A stretch of 64,000 nucleotides of DNA, taken from an uncultured Alphaproteobacteria bacterium (GTDB lineage Bacteria > Pseudomonadota > Alphaproteobacteria > HIMB59 > GCA-002718135). Each line of letters starts with the position of its first letter. Positions within the stretch are counted from its first letter, which is position 1. The notes beneath the pieces were generated by a model, which ran no database searches, was not told the origin of the DNA, and was given only the letters and a program-made list of their open reading frames with translations. A program made the position numbers and the translations under genes. Shown piece by piece: positions 1 through 8,999 of this stretch. Where the stretch lies: NCBI GenBank assembly GCA_902621165.1, contig CACNKX010000002.1:1-64000 (forward strand), written 5' to 3'.

Positions 1-2
1 TT

Positions 3-1052
3 TTCTCAGAGGGCAATCAACATTGGACACATTTAAAGTTTCTAATAATCCCATTAATAAAAGAATACAAAGTTTCATTTATTACTTTAAGTTTAAACGA
101 TTCAGGATTAAAATTAAAACATAAAAATTACAGTTCTTTTTTTTTTGGTAATTTATTTATATTAAATCTTTTTTTTCTTAATAATAATTCTAAATTCATA
201 ATTACATCATTGCCTGATCTTGGAAAATTATATTTTAAAAAATATAACAATAGTTGTAAATTTATTTATGTTTTTCATTCTCTTGCTAGCTCTCATACAC
301 AATATTTTAAAGATTCATTTGATAATTTTGATATAATACTTTGTGCAGGACCACATCATTTAAAAGAAATAAAGAAATCTGAAAAAATTCATAATAATAA
401 AAGAAAAATTTTATATAAATACGGATATCCAAGATTAGAGGAGATAAGTAGATCAAATCATATAATGAAAACTAAAATAAATGAGAAATATATTTTAATA
501 GCCCCATCGTGGGGTGAAAATAGCATTACTAATATTTGTTTAGAAGAAGTTATAAAAAATTTAATTTCTAATAATTATACAGTTATTTTTAGACCACATA
601 ATATGAGCCTAATTAAAGATAAAAAAATAATAAAAAATTTAATTAAACAATATTTTAATAATAATAAATTTGTGTTTGATAATAGTAATAGTTCTTTTGA
701 ATCACTTCTAAAAGCTGATTTAATGGTTACAGATTGGGGTTCAACTGGATCTGATTTTAGTTTAGGTCTCGAAAAGCCAGTTATTTATATAGATACTCCT
801 CCAAAAATCAGAAATTACGAATATAAAAATATATCTGAAGATGCTTTTGAATTTAAAATTAGAGAACAAATTGGTACAATAATAAATTTAAATAATTTGA
901 GCAATTTATCAAAACTTATAAACTATATTCTTTGTAATTTTAATAGAAGTGAATTTTTAAAGAAAAAAAACAAATTTCTAAATAATTATGTTTATAATTA
1001 CTTAGCTAGTGAAAATGAAGGGATAAAAATTATAAAACAAATTATAAAATAA
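3..1052 (+). CDS. CDP-glycerol glycerophosphotransferase-like protein, 5' end missing
   Basis: The ORF track starts this gene at a TTG at 210, but the frame stays open to the left edge (residues such as SEGNQHWTHLKFLIIPLI precede that TTG), so this is the 3' part of a gene that begins outside the window. The visible 349 residues have the C-terminal half of the TagB/TagF fold: an APSWGE segment, RPHN where the family has RPHP, and TDWGSTGSDF near the expected nucleotide-binding loop. Family members transfer glycerol-phosphate or a similar polyol-phosphate from a CDP carrier onto a growing polymer at the inner face of the membrane. The neighbouring sulfatase-like enzyme supports a role in surface polymer synthesis. 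The donor and acceptor cannot be read from the sequence. The region is extremely AT-rich. Confidence 0.75.
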   Translation, partial: FSEGNQHWTHLKFLIIPLIKEYKVSFITLSLNDSGLKLKHKNYSSFFFGNLFILNLFFLNNNSKFIITSLPDLGKLYFKKYNNSCKFIYVFHSLASSHTQYFKDSFDNFDIILCAGPHHLKEIKKSEKIHNNKRKILYKYGYPRLEEISRSNHIMKTKINEKYILIAPSWGENSITNICLEEVIKNLISNNYTVIFRPHNMSLIKDKKIIKNLIKQYFNNNKFVFDNSNSSFESLLKADLMVTDWGSTGSDFSLGLEKPVIYIDTPPKIRNYEYKNISEDAFEFKIREQIGTIINLNNLSNLSKLINYILCNFNRSEFLKKKNKFLNNYVYNYLASENEGIKIIKQIIK

Positions 1053-1276
1053 AAAATATAATTTAAGAAAAGATCATTTTAGTTTTTAATAGATTTATTT
1101 ATTTTTATTAAATTAATTTTTTGTAGTTTCTGTTCTTTAAGAAATAATTTCATAAACTAGATTAAATTGCTTTTCTTATTACTGCTTTTTAAATTCAATA
1201 TAAACCTAATTAAAATTTCTAAATTGTTATTTACTATTCACAAATATTATAATATCTTTAATTAGGTAATATTATT

Positions 1277-1492
1277 TTGTTAAATTTATATTTAATTATT
1301 TGGATACTTGTTTTCTTACCTCTACCTGCATATGCTTATCTTGATCCAGGTTTGGGAAGCCTCATTTTACAATCTATAATTGGTGGTTTTGCAGTAATTT
1401 TCAGTTTTATTTCTCTTTTTTGGTTTAAAATAAAATCTTATATTTTAAAGTTAAGTAAAAATTTCAAATCAAAATATATAAAAAAAAAATAA
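1277..1492 (+). CDS. Small membrane protein with YLDPG motif
   Basis: This 71-residue protein starts at TTG; no better start is visible upstream in frame. It has a hydrophobic N-terminus that reads like a signal peptide (ending LPAYA), then YLDPGLGSLILQ, a second hydrophobic helix of about 20 residues, and a lysine-rich tail. Small proteins with a YLDPG segment followed by one membrane helix are common beside polysaccharide genes, and this one lies just upstream of a membrane phosphatase/sulfatase-superfamily enzyme. I know of no established biochemical role. About 220 bases of AT-rich DNA without a recognisable gene precede it, which may hold its promoter. Confidence 0.6.
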   Translation: MLNLYLIIWILVFLPLPAYAYLDPGLGSLILQSIIGGFAVIFSFISLFWFKIKSYILKLSKNFKSKYIKKK

Positions 1493-1551
1493 AGTCTTAT
1501 ATTAAAATGAGAATAAATATAATCTCAAGTTTACGTAGATAAAAATTTTTA

Positions 1552-3162
1552 ATGAAAATTAGAATAAACTCTTTTCAAAGACTTTTTAAAGAATTTTTTT
1601 CTGGTTTTGTTGTTTTTTTGATTCCAATAGTATTTTTTTTAAAACCTTATAATTTAAAGCAATTAGCTACTTTGGAAATATTTATTATTATTGAATCTCT
1701 AGTTTTTATATTATTTTTTCTAATTTTAATTAGTTTTCTAATTAATTTATTAATTTTGAAAATATTTAAAATACAATCTCATTCAATTTTTATTATTTGT
1801 TGTTTTGGATTTTATCTACTTTTCTTTTTTGTTCCTATACACGAGATATTAGCTAAGACAATCTTTCAGAATGGATATGCAGGATTCTTTACATTGTTTT
1901 TACTTTTTTTAATTTGGCTAAGTACTTTTTTTTTAATATTATATTCTAAAAAATTTAATATATTTTTTACTAGAAGCCTTATTGTTTTTGCTAGTATAAA
2001 CATTATAATCTCCATATCTTCTTATCCTAAATATTTAAATGATATTTGGAATTCTAAAACAGATAATAATAAAATCAAAATCTCACAAAATACAATTAAA
2101 TCTGAAGAAATTAACGCAGCTATAACTAAAAATAAAAAAAATTATCAAAATATTTATTATATTATTATGGATGAAATGATGAGTTTAGAATCCTCTGCAA
2201 AAGTTAATATAATAAATGAAACACAAAAAATACAAATGAAAAATGATTTACAACAACTAGGTTATAAATATATTGATCAAAGTTATTCTTCTTATAATTC
2301 TTCGCATCTTACGCTAGCTTCAATTATGGAGATTGATTATCCAGCTACAGAACTTACACCTACGTATAATAATATTAAAAATTTTTTTCCTTTGATGATG
2401 TATCAAAATGAAAAATCTATTTTATTACCTGAAATAATAAATAAACTTGGAAGTAAGTTTATTTGGGTAGGTAATAATAATAGACCATGTCTAGAATGGG
2501 GTAATAATCCTTGGAATTGTACTTACAATAATAATACTAAAAAATTAAAACTTTTTATCAGGACTATTTATCATAATACTCCTCTTGAAATGTTTATTTA
2601 TAATTTTTTTAGTGCAAACACTACTACCGAATTATTATTAAGTGAAGATCTAACTTTATCATCTTATCCGCGATATGCAAAAAATAGCAAATTAAATGAA
2701 AATTCTAAATTTGTTTTTATAGATCGTTTGTTTCCTCATGCTCCATATAATGTTACTAAAGAATGCAATCCACGGATTAATGAAAAAAATATAAATCAAG
2801 AATTTGGATTTAAATCAAATTATCAATGTGCATTAAGAAAAATATTAGATTTTACAAAGTATATTTCTAAAGAAGATCCTAGAGCTATAGTAGTATTTCA
2901 GGGCGATCACGGTCATATTGATTTATTAAAAAAAAATTCAATTAGTGATAGTATTTTATATAGAGCTAGCATTTTTAATGCAATTAAAGCACCAGAAAAA
3001 TGTTTTAAAAAATTTGGAAAACCTAATTCTACTGTCAATACCATAAGATTTGTATTAAATTGTGCCTATGGTTTTGAATTTCCTTTTAGGCAAGTAATTC
3101 ATTACGGTGAATTTCCAAGAGATTCAGCATTTGGGATAAAAAGGCTATTAAAATTTAAATAA
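1552..3162 (+). CDS. Membrane-anchored sulfatase/LTA-synthase-like hydrolase or transferase
   Basis: This 536-residue protein has about five hydrophobic helices in the first 160 residues and then an extracytoplasmic alkaline-phosphatase-superfamily domain. Visible motifs are YIIMDEMMS (metal-binding Asp near residue 207), a Ser/Thr-rich SSHLTLASIM segment that would carry the nucleophile, LFPHAPY with a metal-binding His, and QGDHGH near residue 450. The family includes lipoteichoic-acid synthases, phosphoethanolamine transferases and sulfatases. This architecture, with an N-terminal membrane bundle and a shortened catalytic domain, is usually found in capsule or LPS clusters. It may add or remove a phospho- or sulfo-group on a surface glycan. 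The small YLDPG gene upstream is probably cotranscribed. The exact substrate is unknown. Confidence 0.75.
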   Translation: MKIRINSFQRLFKEFFSGFVVFLIPIVFFLKPYNLKQLATLEIFIIIESLVFILFFLILISFLINLLILKIFKIQSHSIFIICCFGFYLLFFFVPIHEILAKTIFQNGYAGFFTLFLLFLIWLSTFFLILYSKKFNIFFTRSLIVFASINIIISISSYPKYLNDIWNSKTDNNKIKISQNTIKSEEINAAITKNKKNYQNIYYIIMDEMMSLESSAKVNIINETQKIQMKNDLQQLGYKYIDQSYSSYNSSHLTLASIMEIDYPATELTPTYNNIKNFFPLMMYQNEKSILLPEIINKLGSKFIWVGNNNRPCLEWGNNPWNCTYNNNTKKLKLFIRTIYHNTPLEMFIYNFFSANTTTELLLSEDLTLSSYPRYAKNSKLNENSKFVFIDRLFPHAPYNVTKECNPRINEKNINQEFGFKSNYQCALRKILDFTKYISKEDPRAIVVFQGDHGHIDLLKKNSISDSILYRASIFNAIKAPEKCFKKFGKPNSTVNTIRFVLNCAYGFEFPFRQVIHYGEFPRDSAFGIKRLLKFK

Positions 3163-3210
3163 AATAATTGTTCAGTATTAATATTTATGAAATGATAATA
3201 TTTATAAATT

Positions 3211-4263
3211 TCATTTTAAAATATAATTTCTATTGATTTTTTTTGATATTAAAGGTCTCATTATTTTATTTGGTATTTTAAAATTATTAACCACTAAATC
3301 TCTTACGTAAGTACCACTAATAGCTAACATTTTACTACCTTTGCAGTTTTTACATTTAGTGATTGATACTTTACTACATAGATTACAATATTTAGGTTCA
3401 GCAAAAGTAATAATTTTAATTCCTAATTTTTTTTCATTTTTTTTACAAATTTTTTGAGATTCATATTTTTTATAATATTTAGATATCCCAGCATGGTCTC
3501 GTCCAACAATAAAGTGTGAACATCCATAATTTTTTCTTATTATTGCATGCAATAATGCTTCCTTAGGTCCAGCATATCGAGGATAAGAATTAAGTACTGA
3601 AAAAAAAACATTTTGGTTTTTATAAACTTTTTTTATGAGTAATTTATTTAATGATAAAATATATTTTTCTTTAAATTCACCTTTTTTGTACATTCCAATT
3701 AATGGCTGTATAAGAAGTGCGCCACACTTTTTTAATCCATATCTATGTATCCATTCATGCCCTTTGTGTGGAATATTTCTAGTATGAAAACCTGCAACAT
3801 TTGTTAAATAGTTTTTTTTAATAATATTTCTAATATCTTCAGGTTTTGAAAAATTAATAAATGAAAGAATATTTTCGTTAAAATTAAAAATTCTAGATGA
3901 AATAAAAAACTCTCCTTCATCCAAAAATTTTTTTACTCCAGGATGATAACGATCATTTGTACCAAATATAAAAGAGAATAATTTTAATTTTTCTTTTTTA
4001 GTTATTCTGTATTTTGAATAATTTTGAAAAGTACATACTTTAATATTATTAAAATATAACTGGATTGGAATATTTTTTTTTCTATAAATTTTTTCTTCAA
4101 TATTAAAATAAATAGGAATAGGAAAAAATTTTTTCTTATAAATTTGTTTTTTTGAAATATCTTTAAACTCTTTGTAATTTACAAATTTATTTATTGGATG
4201 ATAAACTTTAAATTTAATATTGCAAATTTCGAGCAACTGAAATTTTTTAATATCAATTCTCAT
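3211..4263 (-). CDS. ATP sulfurylase (sulfate adenylyltransferase)-like protein
   Basis: This 350-residue protein has the main ATP-sulfurylase signatures. FHTRNIPHKGHE (residues 159-170) is the QTRNPxHxxHE nucleotide-binding loop. VGRDHAG lies at 253-259, YPRYAGPKEALLHA at about 228-241, and ISGTYVRD near the C-terminus. Four cysteines (293, 296, 304, 307) sit where bacterial Sat enzymes carry a zinc site, with the usual final His replaced by Cys. Sat makes adenylyl sulfate (APS) from ATP and sulfate. The N-terminal PUA-like part is poorly conserved and very lysine-rich. The gene is divergent from the FAD-kinase fusion with 44 bases between them, so the two may share a control region. Assimilatory sulfate reduction genes are not present nearby, so a surface-modification role is more likely. 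Another adenylylated product is possible. Confidence 0.75.
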   Translation of the reverse strand: MRIDIKKFQLLEICNIKFKVYHPINKFVNYKEFKDISKKQIYKKKFFPIPIYFNIEEKIYRKKNIPIQLYFNNIKVCTFQNYSKYRITKKEKLKLFSFIFGTNDRYHPGVKKFLDEGEFFISSRIFNFNENILSFINFSKPEDIRNIIKKNYLTNVAGFHTRNIPHKGHEWIHRYGLKKCGALLIQPLIGMYKKGEFKEKYILSLNKLLIKKVYKNQNVFFSVLNSYPRYAGPKEALLHAIIRKNYGCSHFIVGRDHAGISKYYKKYESQKICKKNEKKLGIKIITFAEPKYCNLCSKVSITKCKNCKGSKMLAISGTYVRDLVVNNFKIPNKIMRPLISKKINRNYILK

Positions 4264-4307
4264 TTATTTAATTTATATATATAAGTTAATAAGTTCAATG
4301 AATTTAT

Positions 4308-6686
4308 ATGATTTTTGACTATGTTTCTATAGGCGGTGGAGTTATTGGTTTTACCTTTATAGAAAATTTAATAAAAAATATTTCTAATAACAAAAGGCAT
4401 AATTCCAAAATTTATAACTTTGCAATTATTGACACTGATCTAGATAATTTTCCTGGAGGTGTTGCATATGGTTTTAAAAACGCTTTACATGGATATTTTA
4501 ATAATCCATTAAGGTTAGCGCCAAAAAATTTTTCTGACTTCATAAAAAAAAATAATGAAATTAAAATATGTATAATTAATTATTTAAAAAAAAATGGTAG
4601 AAACACAGACAAAGAATGGATAAAAGAAAATCACAAAGTTCTTTTTAACCCAAAATCAGATCAATTTACTGAGATATATTTACCAAGAATTTCATTTGCA
4701 TTTTGGTTAAATTACAAATTTGCCAGATTAAATCAAAAAATAAAATTATTAGAAACAAGGGGAATAAAAATTCAATTAATATTTTTGCAAGGTAAAGTTG
4801 GTGATATTGCTAAAATAAACGAAAATTTTAAAGAAATAAAACCAGAAAAAGATTCATTTAAATTTTATAGATGTAAAAATATAAAAAAAAGTAAATTTGA
4901 TAGACCAATTTTCATAGACAATATTAAATCACTAAAATTCATATATTCTAGATATACATCAATTGGAATAGGTGTACCGCCACCAAGATTGTATGGTAAT
5001 GAAAAACTCAAAAATAACAAAAATTATCTCTGGGATTTTTACTCAGAAGGATCAACTAATAATTTAATAAATAAAATAATTAATTTTCCAAAAAAAAATG
5101 TCAGAATAACTTTTGTAGGATTTAAAGCTGGATTACTTGAAGCGCTTCCAGAGTTGAATGAACTAATAATAAGTAATAAAAAAACTATAACAGTAAATTG
5201 TATTTCCCCCACACTTAAAAGTTTACAAAAAGCAGAATTAAGTAGTAGAAAATATAAACTAAAATTTTTTAATAAGAACAATTTAGAAAAATTTTCAAGT
5301 GCCAAAAAAATATATGAAGGTATATTAAATGAATTTAATATTGGTATCAAAAATGGATATAATAGATATGATGTTTGGACTAAAATATTAAGCAGTGAAA
5401 TATTAAATAATTCAATTAAAAATTTAACTAAAAGTGAAATAAAAAATTATAATCTTATTTATTTTAAAAAAATAAGATCTCTTACAAGATATACATATTA
5501 TAAGCCAATTAAAATTAAAGATTTAATGATAAAAACACACAAACTAAAACTAATAGAAACTAAAGTTAAAAAAATTACTTATAAAAAAAATTATTTTGAA
5601 ATAATCACACCAAAGGGAGAATTTAAAGCAGATATAGTTATAAATGTTTCTGGACCAACAAATATTTCTGACAAAAACTTAAAATTAAAAATAATTAATG
5701 ATCTTAAAAAAAGAGGAATAAAATTTGATGAATCAGGCGTAAATGTGAATAGTGATTTTTCAATTTCAAATTTTAAAAATTTATATTCTACTGGAATTAT
5801 TACATCTGGTTTTAATAAAGATAGAAAAACGATAATTGAAGCAATAATTCAGAATTCTGTTATTTCATCAAATAAAATTTATGAAAATTTGATTAAAACA
5901 AATAATTTGAACAAAAATTTAATATACAAAAAATTTTTTTTAAAAAATCAAAAAATAAATTCATCAAGAAACTATATTAAAATTGGAGGTCTTTTTGGGC
6001 CAAAAAATATTTTTAAATTAAAAAATAAAGATATTACCATTGATGAAAACCAAATCAAAAAATATTATAACCACAATATTTTAAATATACCCTTAAAAAT
6101 TATACTTGATGGTAAAGCAGGATCCGGTAAATCATCAATAGCTGAGCTGTTTGCAATATACTACAACCTTATTGTTATAGATACTGGATACATTTTAAAA
6201 TATTTTTCTAAAGTAATAATATCTTCAAAATTAAATTATGAAGATTTGAAAGATAATAAAATAAAAACAATTTTTAAAAATATAAATTTAAATAATTTAA
6301 TTGAAAAAGATTTAGATAGAAAGAAATACAGAAAGATTTTAAGCCTAATTTCCAAGAACCTATATGTAAGAAAATATTTTAATAAAAAAATTTTAGAATT
6401 TTCAAAAATATTTGACAAATATGTATTTACTGGAAGAGATACAGGTCATAAAGTTTTTTTGAACAATAGAAATGTCCATAAATTTTTCCTCAATACAAAA
6501 GATATAATTGCAGCTAAGAGAAAATCGAATATAAAATCATTAAAAATGTCTAAGATTGAAACTTTAAAAAGAATTGAAACTGATCAAGAAAATACAACAT
6601 ATGGTCTTAACTCTATTGTAATTGATAACAATCATAATAATAAATACAAAACTTTTGGACAGATAATGGATTTATTAAATAAATGA
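4308..6686 (+). CDS. Fusion protein: FAD/NAD(P)-binding oxidoreductase plus cytidylate-kinase-like domain
   Basis: This is a 792-residue two-part protein. The N-terminal part (about 1-560) resembles the NAD_binding_9 type of FAD/NAD(P)-binding proteins. It has a GGGVIG dinucleotide loop at residues 9-14, FPGGVAYG near 50, a second nucleotide-binding stretch (ITFVGFKAG) near 270, and a late VINVSGP followed by an LYSTGIITSGF segment. The C-terminal part (about 590-792) is a P-loop kinase: LDGKAGSGKSS at 600-610, a DTG about 20 residues later, and FTGRDTGHKVF, all in the order found in cytidylate kinase (Cmk). The gene overlaps the next one by ATGA, so the two are translationally coupled. A flavoenzyme joined to a Cmk-like kinase is an architecture I do not recognise. 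The kinase substrate is unknown and need not be CMP. Confidence 0.75.
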   Translation: MIFDYVSIGGGVIGFTFIENLIKNISNNKRHNSKIYNFAIIDTDLDNFPGGVAYGFKNALHGYFNNPLRLAPKNFSDFIKKNNEIKICIINYLKKNGRNTDKEWIKENHKVLFNPKSDQFTEIYLPRISFAFWLNYKFARLNQKIKLLETRGIKIQLIFLQGKVGDIAKINENFKEIKPEKDSFKFYRCKNIKKSKFDRPIFIDNIKSLKFIYSRYTSIGIGVPPPRLYGNEKLKNNKNYLWDFYSEGSTNNLINKIINFPKKNVRITFVGFKAGLLEALPELNELIISNKKTITVNCISPTLKSLQKAELSSRKYKLKFFNKNNLEKFSSAKKIYEGILNEFNIGIKNGYNRYDVWTKILSSEILNNSIKNLTKSEIKNYNLIYFKKIRSLTRYTYYKPIKIKDLMIKTHKLKLIETKVKKITYKKNYFEIITPKGEFKADIVINVSGPTNISDKNLKLKIINDLKKRGIKFDESGVNVNSDFSISNFKNLYSTGIITSGFNKDRKTIIEAIIQNSVISSNKIYENLIKTNNLNKNLIYKKFFLKNQKINSSRNYIKIGGLFGPKNIFKLKNKDITIDENQIKKYYNHNILNIPLKIILDGKAGSGKSSIAELFAIYYNLIVIDTGYILKYFSKVIISSKLNYEDLKDNKIKTIFKNINLNNLIEKDLDRKKYRKILSLISKNLYVRKYFNKKILEFSKIFDKYVFTGRDTGHKVFLNNRNVHKFFLNTKDIIAAKRKSNIKSLKMSKIETLKRIETDQENTTYGLNSIVIDNNHNNKYKTFGQIMDLLNK

Positions 6687-7597
6687 TTAAAGAAGATCAA
6701 TTAAGTTGGGATTTATTTAATAAATATTCAGATTTACTATTAAAAAATTTACCATCTAAATCAGAACCATTTAATAGGCTTATAGCTCATACAAACAATT
6801 TTTTTGTAATTGCAGGTTATGGAGCTTTTAATCCTGGATATGTAATGTTAGTATCTAAAAAATTAATTCCATCATTTGCAAATATTGATAAAGAAAATCT
6901 TGACGAGTTTTTGTGGTTAAAAAATTTTCTTAATCGAATACTTAATGAGGTATTTTCAAACACATCAAGCTTAATTTTTGAACATGGTATGTGTGCTTGT
7001 TTAGGGGGATTAGATAGAGCGCATTTACACTTTTTAAGTTGTAAAAATATTAGTAAAAAAAACTTATTAAATGCAATTAATACTTCCCTATCAAGAAGAA
7101 GAACTGGTATAAAATCTTGTACATATGAAGGTGTAAAATATAATAATATTGAAGATATAGACTCCTTGTTATTTAATATAAATGATGAAAAAAAAATAAT
7201 CTTAGAAGGATACCAATACAAATTTGATGATATAAAGACTGATTATAAAATAGAAGATTATCCACTTAATTTAAATGCACTGATAAAAACAGAAAATCCA
7301 TACATATTTTTTGAAACTAAAATAAGAGAATGTTCTTTTATAACTCTTGAACATATTGATACACAATTTGGAAGAGAAGTATCATTTAATGTTGAGTATA
7401 ATGATAATAAAAAAATAAAAAATTTTATTAAACAAAATAATATTGAATTTAAAAATGATCATAAATTCTTTTGGAGATGGCAGGATTTTTATTTTGAAAA
7501 GAATATTTTAGAAACAATAAAAAAGTTAGCTTTTCACATTAATAAATATTATAAAAAAGAATATTTAAACTTATATAATTTTATATCTTTTGACTAA
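6683..7597 (+). CDS. HIT-superfamily (histidine-triad-like) protein
   Basis: This 304-residue protein begins with a recognisable HIT fold: FFVIAGYGAFNPGYVMLVSKK (residues 40-60), FEHGMC near 99, and LDRAHLHFL near 112-118. In the classical triad HxHxH the first His is Arg here, while the two later His, including the catalytic one, remain. HIT proteins hydrolyse or transfer nucleoside monophosphates from nucleotide conjugates. Members include adenylylsulfatases and Ap4A phosphorylases. The last 150 residues have no domain I recognise. The start codon overlaps the stop of the FAD-kinase fusion gene (ATGA), and the ATP-sulfurylase-like gene is two genes away. A role in releasing or moving AMP from an adenylylated intermediate is a reasonable guess, not a demonstrated fact. 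Confidence 0.65.
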   Translation: MIKEDQLSWDLFNKYSDLLLKNLPSKSEPFNRLIAHTNNFFVIAGYGAFNPGYVMLVSKKLIPSFANIDKENLDEFLWLKNFLNRILNEVFSNTSSLIFEHGMCACLGGLDRAHLHFLSCKNISKKNLLNAINTSLSRRRTGIKSCTYEGVKYNNIEDIDSLLFNINDEKKIILEGYQYKFDDIKTDYKIEDYPLNLNALIKTENPYIFFETKIRECSFITLEHIDTQFGREVSFNVEYNDNKKIKNFIKQNNIEFKNDHKFFWRWQDFYFEKNILETIKKLAFHINKYYKKEYLNLYNFISFD

Positions 7598-7703
7598 AGA
7601 TAATAGTTTTGTTTTATATAAAATGTTCTGCTAATTTCTTTTTTAATCAATGAATCTATATAACAATTAAATAAGATTAGATTTATATTATTTTAATTAC
7701 TTA

Positions 7704-8951
7704 TTATTCTAATAATTCTAAAACTTTTTCATTTAAATATGGAATTTTATTAAAATTTAACCCAATACCATCAGTCATAAAGTGAATTAATAGACCATTT
7801 CCATTGAATCTACTAACATTTATTAAGGGTAAAATTTTATTTTCATCACATTTGATTTTATAAAAAAAATATTCACTATACAAATTATTTTTATATAAAG
7901 AAATTTCTCCAAGTTCCAAATTTTTATCATCTTGAAATTTACAACCTTTTATTTCCTTATCAATTGTATTAATATTATATAAATTATTGTCTATATATTT
8001 TTCTTTAGGATAAATTATTGTATTTGAATGTTCTAAATTTTCTAATTTTACAATTCTCCAAAAATTGGCACCACCTATAGAAATAATTTTATTTTTTTTA
8101 TCATTTTCAAGAAAATTAATTAATTTGTTCATTATATTAGTTGATATGTATTCTTGATGCATAGGGAAAATAATTTTATGATATTTTTCTAAACTTTGTT
8201 TTTCTAATTGATAATCTAAAATCACATTAAAATTTTCGTACAAATTTTTATTTATATTATTTATAGAATCAGCTGTTTTTTCAGCCCAGAACAAATTTCC
8301 ATTTGAAGGTATTTCATTTAGATTAGCAATATAATTAATTTTTGAGGAATATTGATTATAACCATAAATGTTACTTGAATAATTGTAAAAATTTGTAGTA
8401 GGGAGTATTAATAAAATTTTAGATTTATTTTTATCTTGAGCTATTCCAAAATAAAAATAAAGTTTTTGTTTTACATCCTTTTCTAAAGATATATCACCTA
8501 TAAAATATAGTGATTTTTTACATTTTTCCGGAAGATTTTTTAATTTTAAAATAAAATCTTTTACAAAAACTGATGTAAAACATTTAATCTTAGTATTTTT
8601 AGTCACACCAACTAAATTAATTATAAAATTTTTATTTCTATTATTTGAATAGAAATAAATTTTGTTATTTATATTTAATTTAAATGATTCAAGACCATCA
8701 GTTTTAATAAAAAAATTTTTCTTCAAACTATCGTTCTCATTAATTAACTCTAATTTTGTATAAGATTGAGCTCTAATTATATTTTCTAGTTGAGATATAT
8801 ACTTATAAGGAAATATAACGCTTTTAATTAAATTTCTTTGATCAGATGATAATAACTTTTCAAATTTTATAAGATTTGATCCTATTAAAAAGTTGATTAT
8901 AATATAAATTAATCCAACTATAATTATTGAATAAAAGATAAATTTTTTCAT
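7704..8951 (-). CDS. Membrane-anchored protein resembling the DMFase large-subunit C-terminal domain
   Basis: This 415-residue protein has one hydrophobic helix at residues 4-24 and then a long soluble, probably periplasmic, part. The central region follows the pattern of the C-terminal domain of N,N-dimethylformamidase large subunits: an LPTTNFYNYSSNIYGYNQYS stretch, a VILDYQLEK region, IIFPMHQEYIS, and GGANFWRIV. That domain is found in enzymes and in many uncharacterised secreted proteins, so the name should not be read as an activity. The gene lies at the right border of the AT-rich polysaccharide region, facing the HIT gene. It may act on a surface component. I cannot identify catalytic residues with confidence. 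Confidence 0.5.
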   Translation of the reverse strand: MKKFIFYSIIIVGLIYIIINFLIGSNLIKFEKLLSSDQRNLIKSVIFPYKYISQLENIIRAQSYTKLELINENDSLKKNFFIKTDGLESFKLNINNKIYFYSNNRNKNFIINLVGVTKNTKIKCFTSVFVKDFILKLKNLPEKCKKSLYFIGDISLEKDVKQKLYFYFGIAQDKNKSKILLILPTTNFYNYSSNIYGYNQYSSKINYIANLNEIPSNGNLFWAEKTADSINNINKNLYENFNVILDYQLEKQSLEKYHKIIFPMHQEYISTNIMNKLINFLENDKKNKIISIGGANFWRIVKLENLEHSNTIIYPKEKYIDNNLYNINTIDKEIKGCKFQDDKNLELGEISLYKNNLYSEYFFYKIKCDENKILPLINVSRFNGNGLLIHFMTDGIGLNFNKIPYLNEKVLELLE

Positions 8952-8999
8952 AAATAATTGTCAAACATATTATTTAATAATCTCTATAATATGCCTTAA

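Noticed and set aside
1053-1276. tRNA or small RNA in the 224-base gap
   Set aside because: No cloverleaf, GC-rich stem or TTCGAAT-like loop is visible; the gap is AT-rich throughout.
5039-5350. Minus-strand ORF inside the flavin-kinase gene, and similar ORFs at 6236 and 6817
   Set aside because: They are shadows of strongly supported genes, with low-complexity hydrophobic translation.
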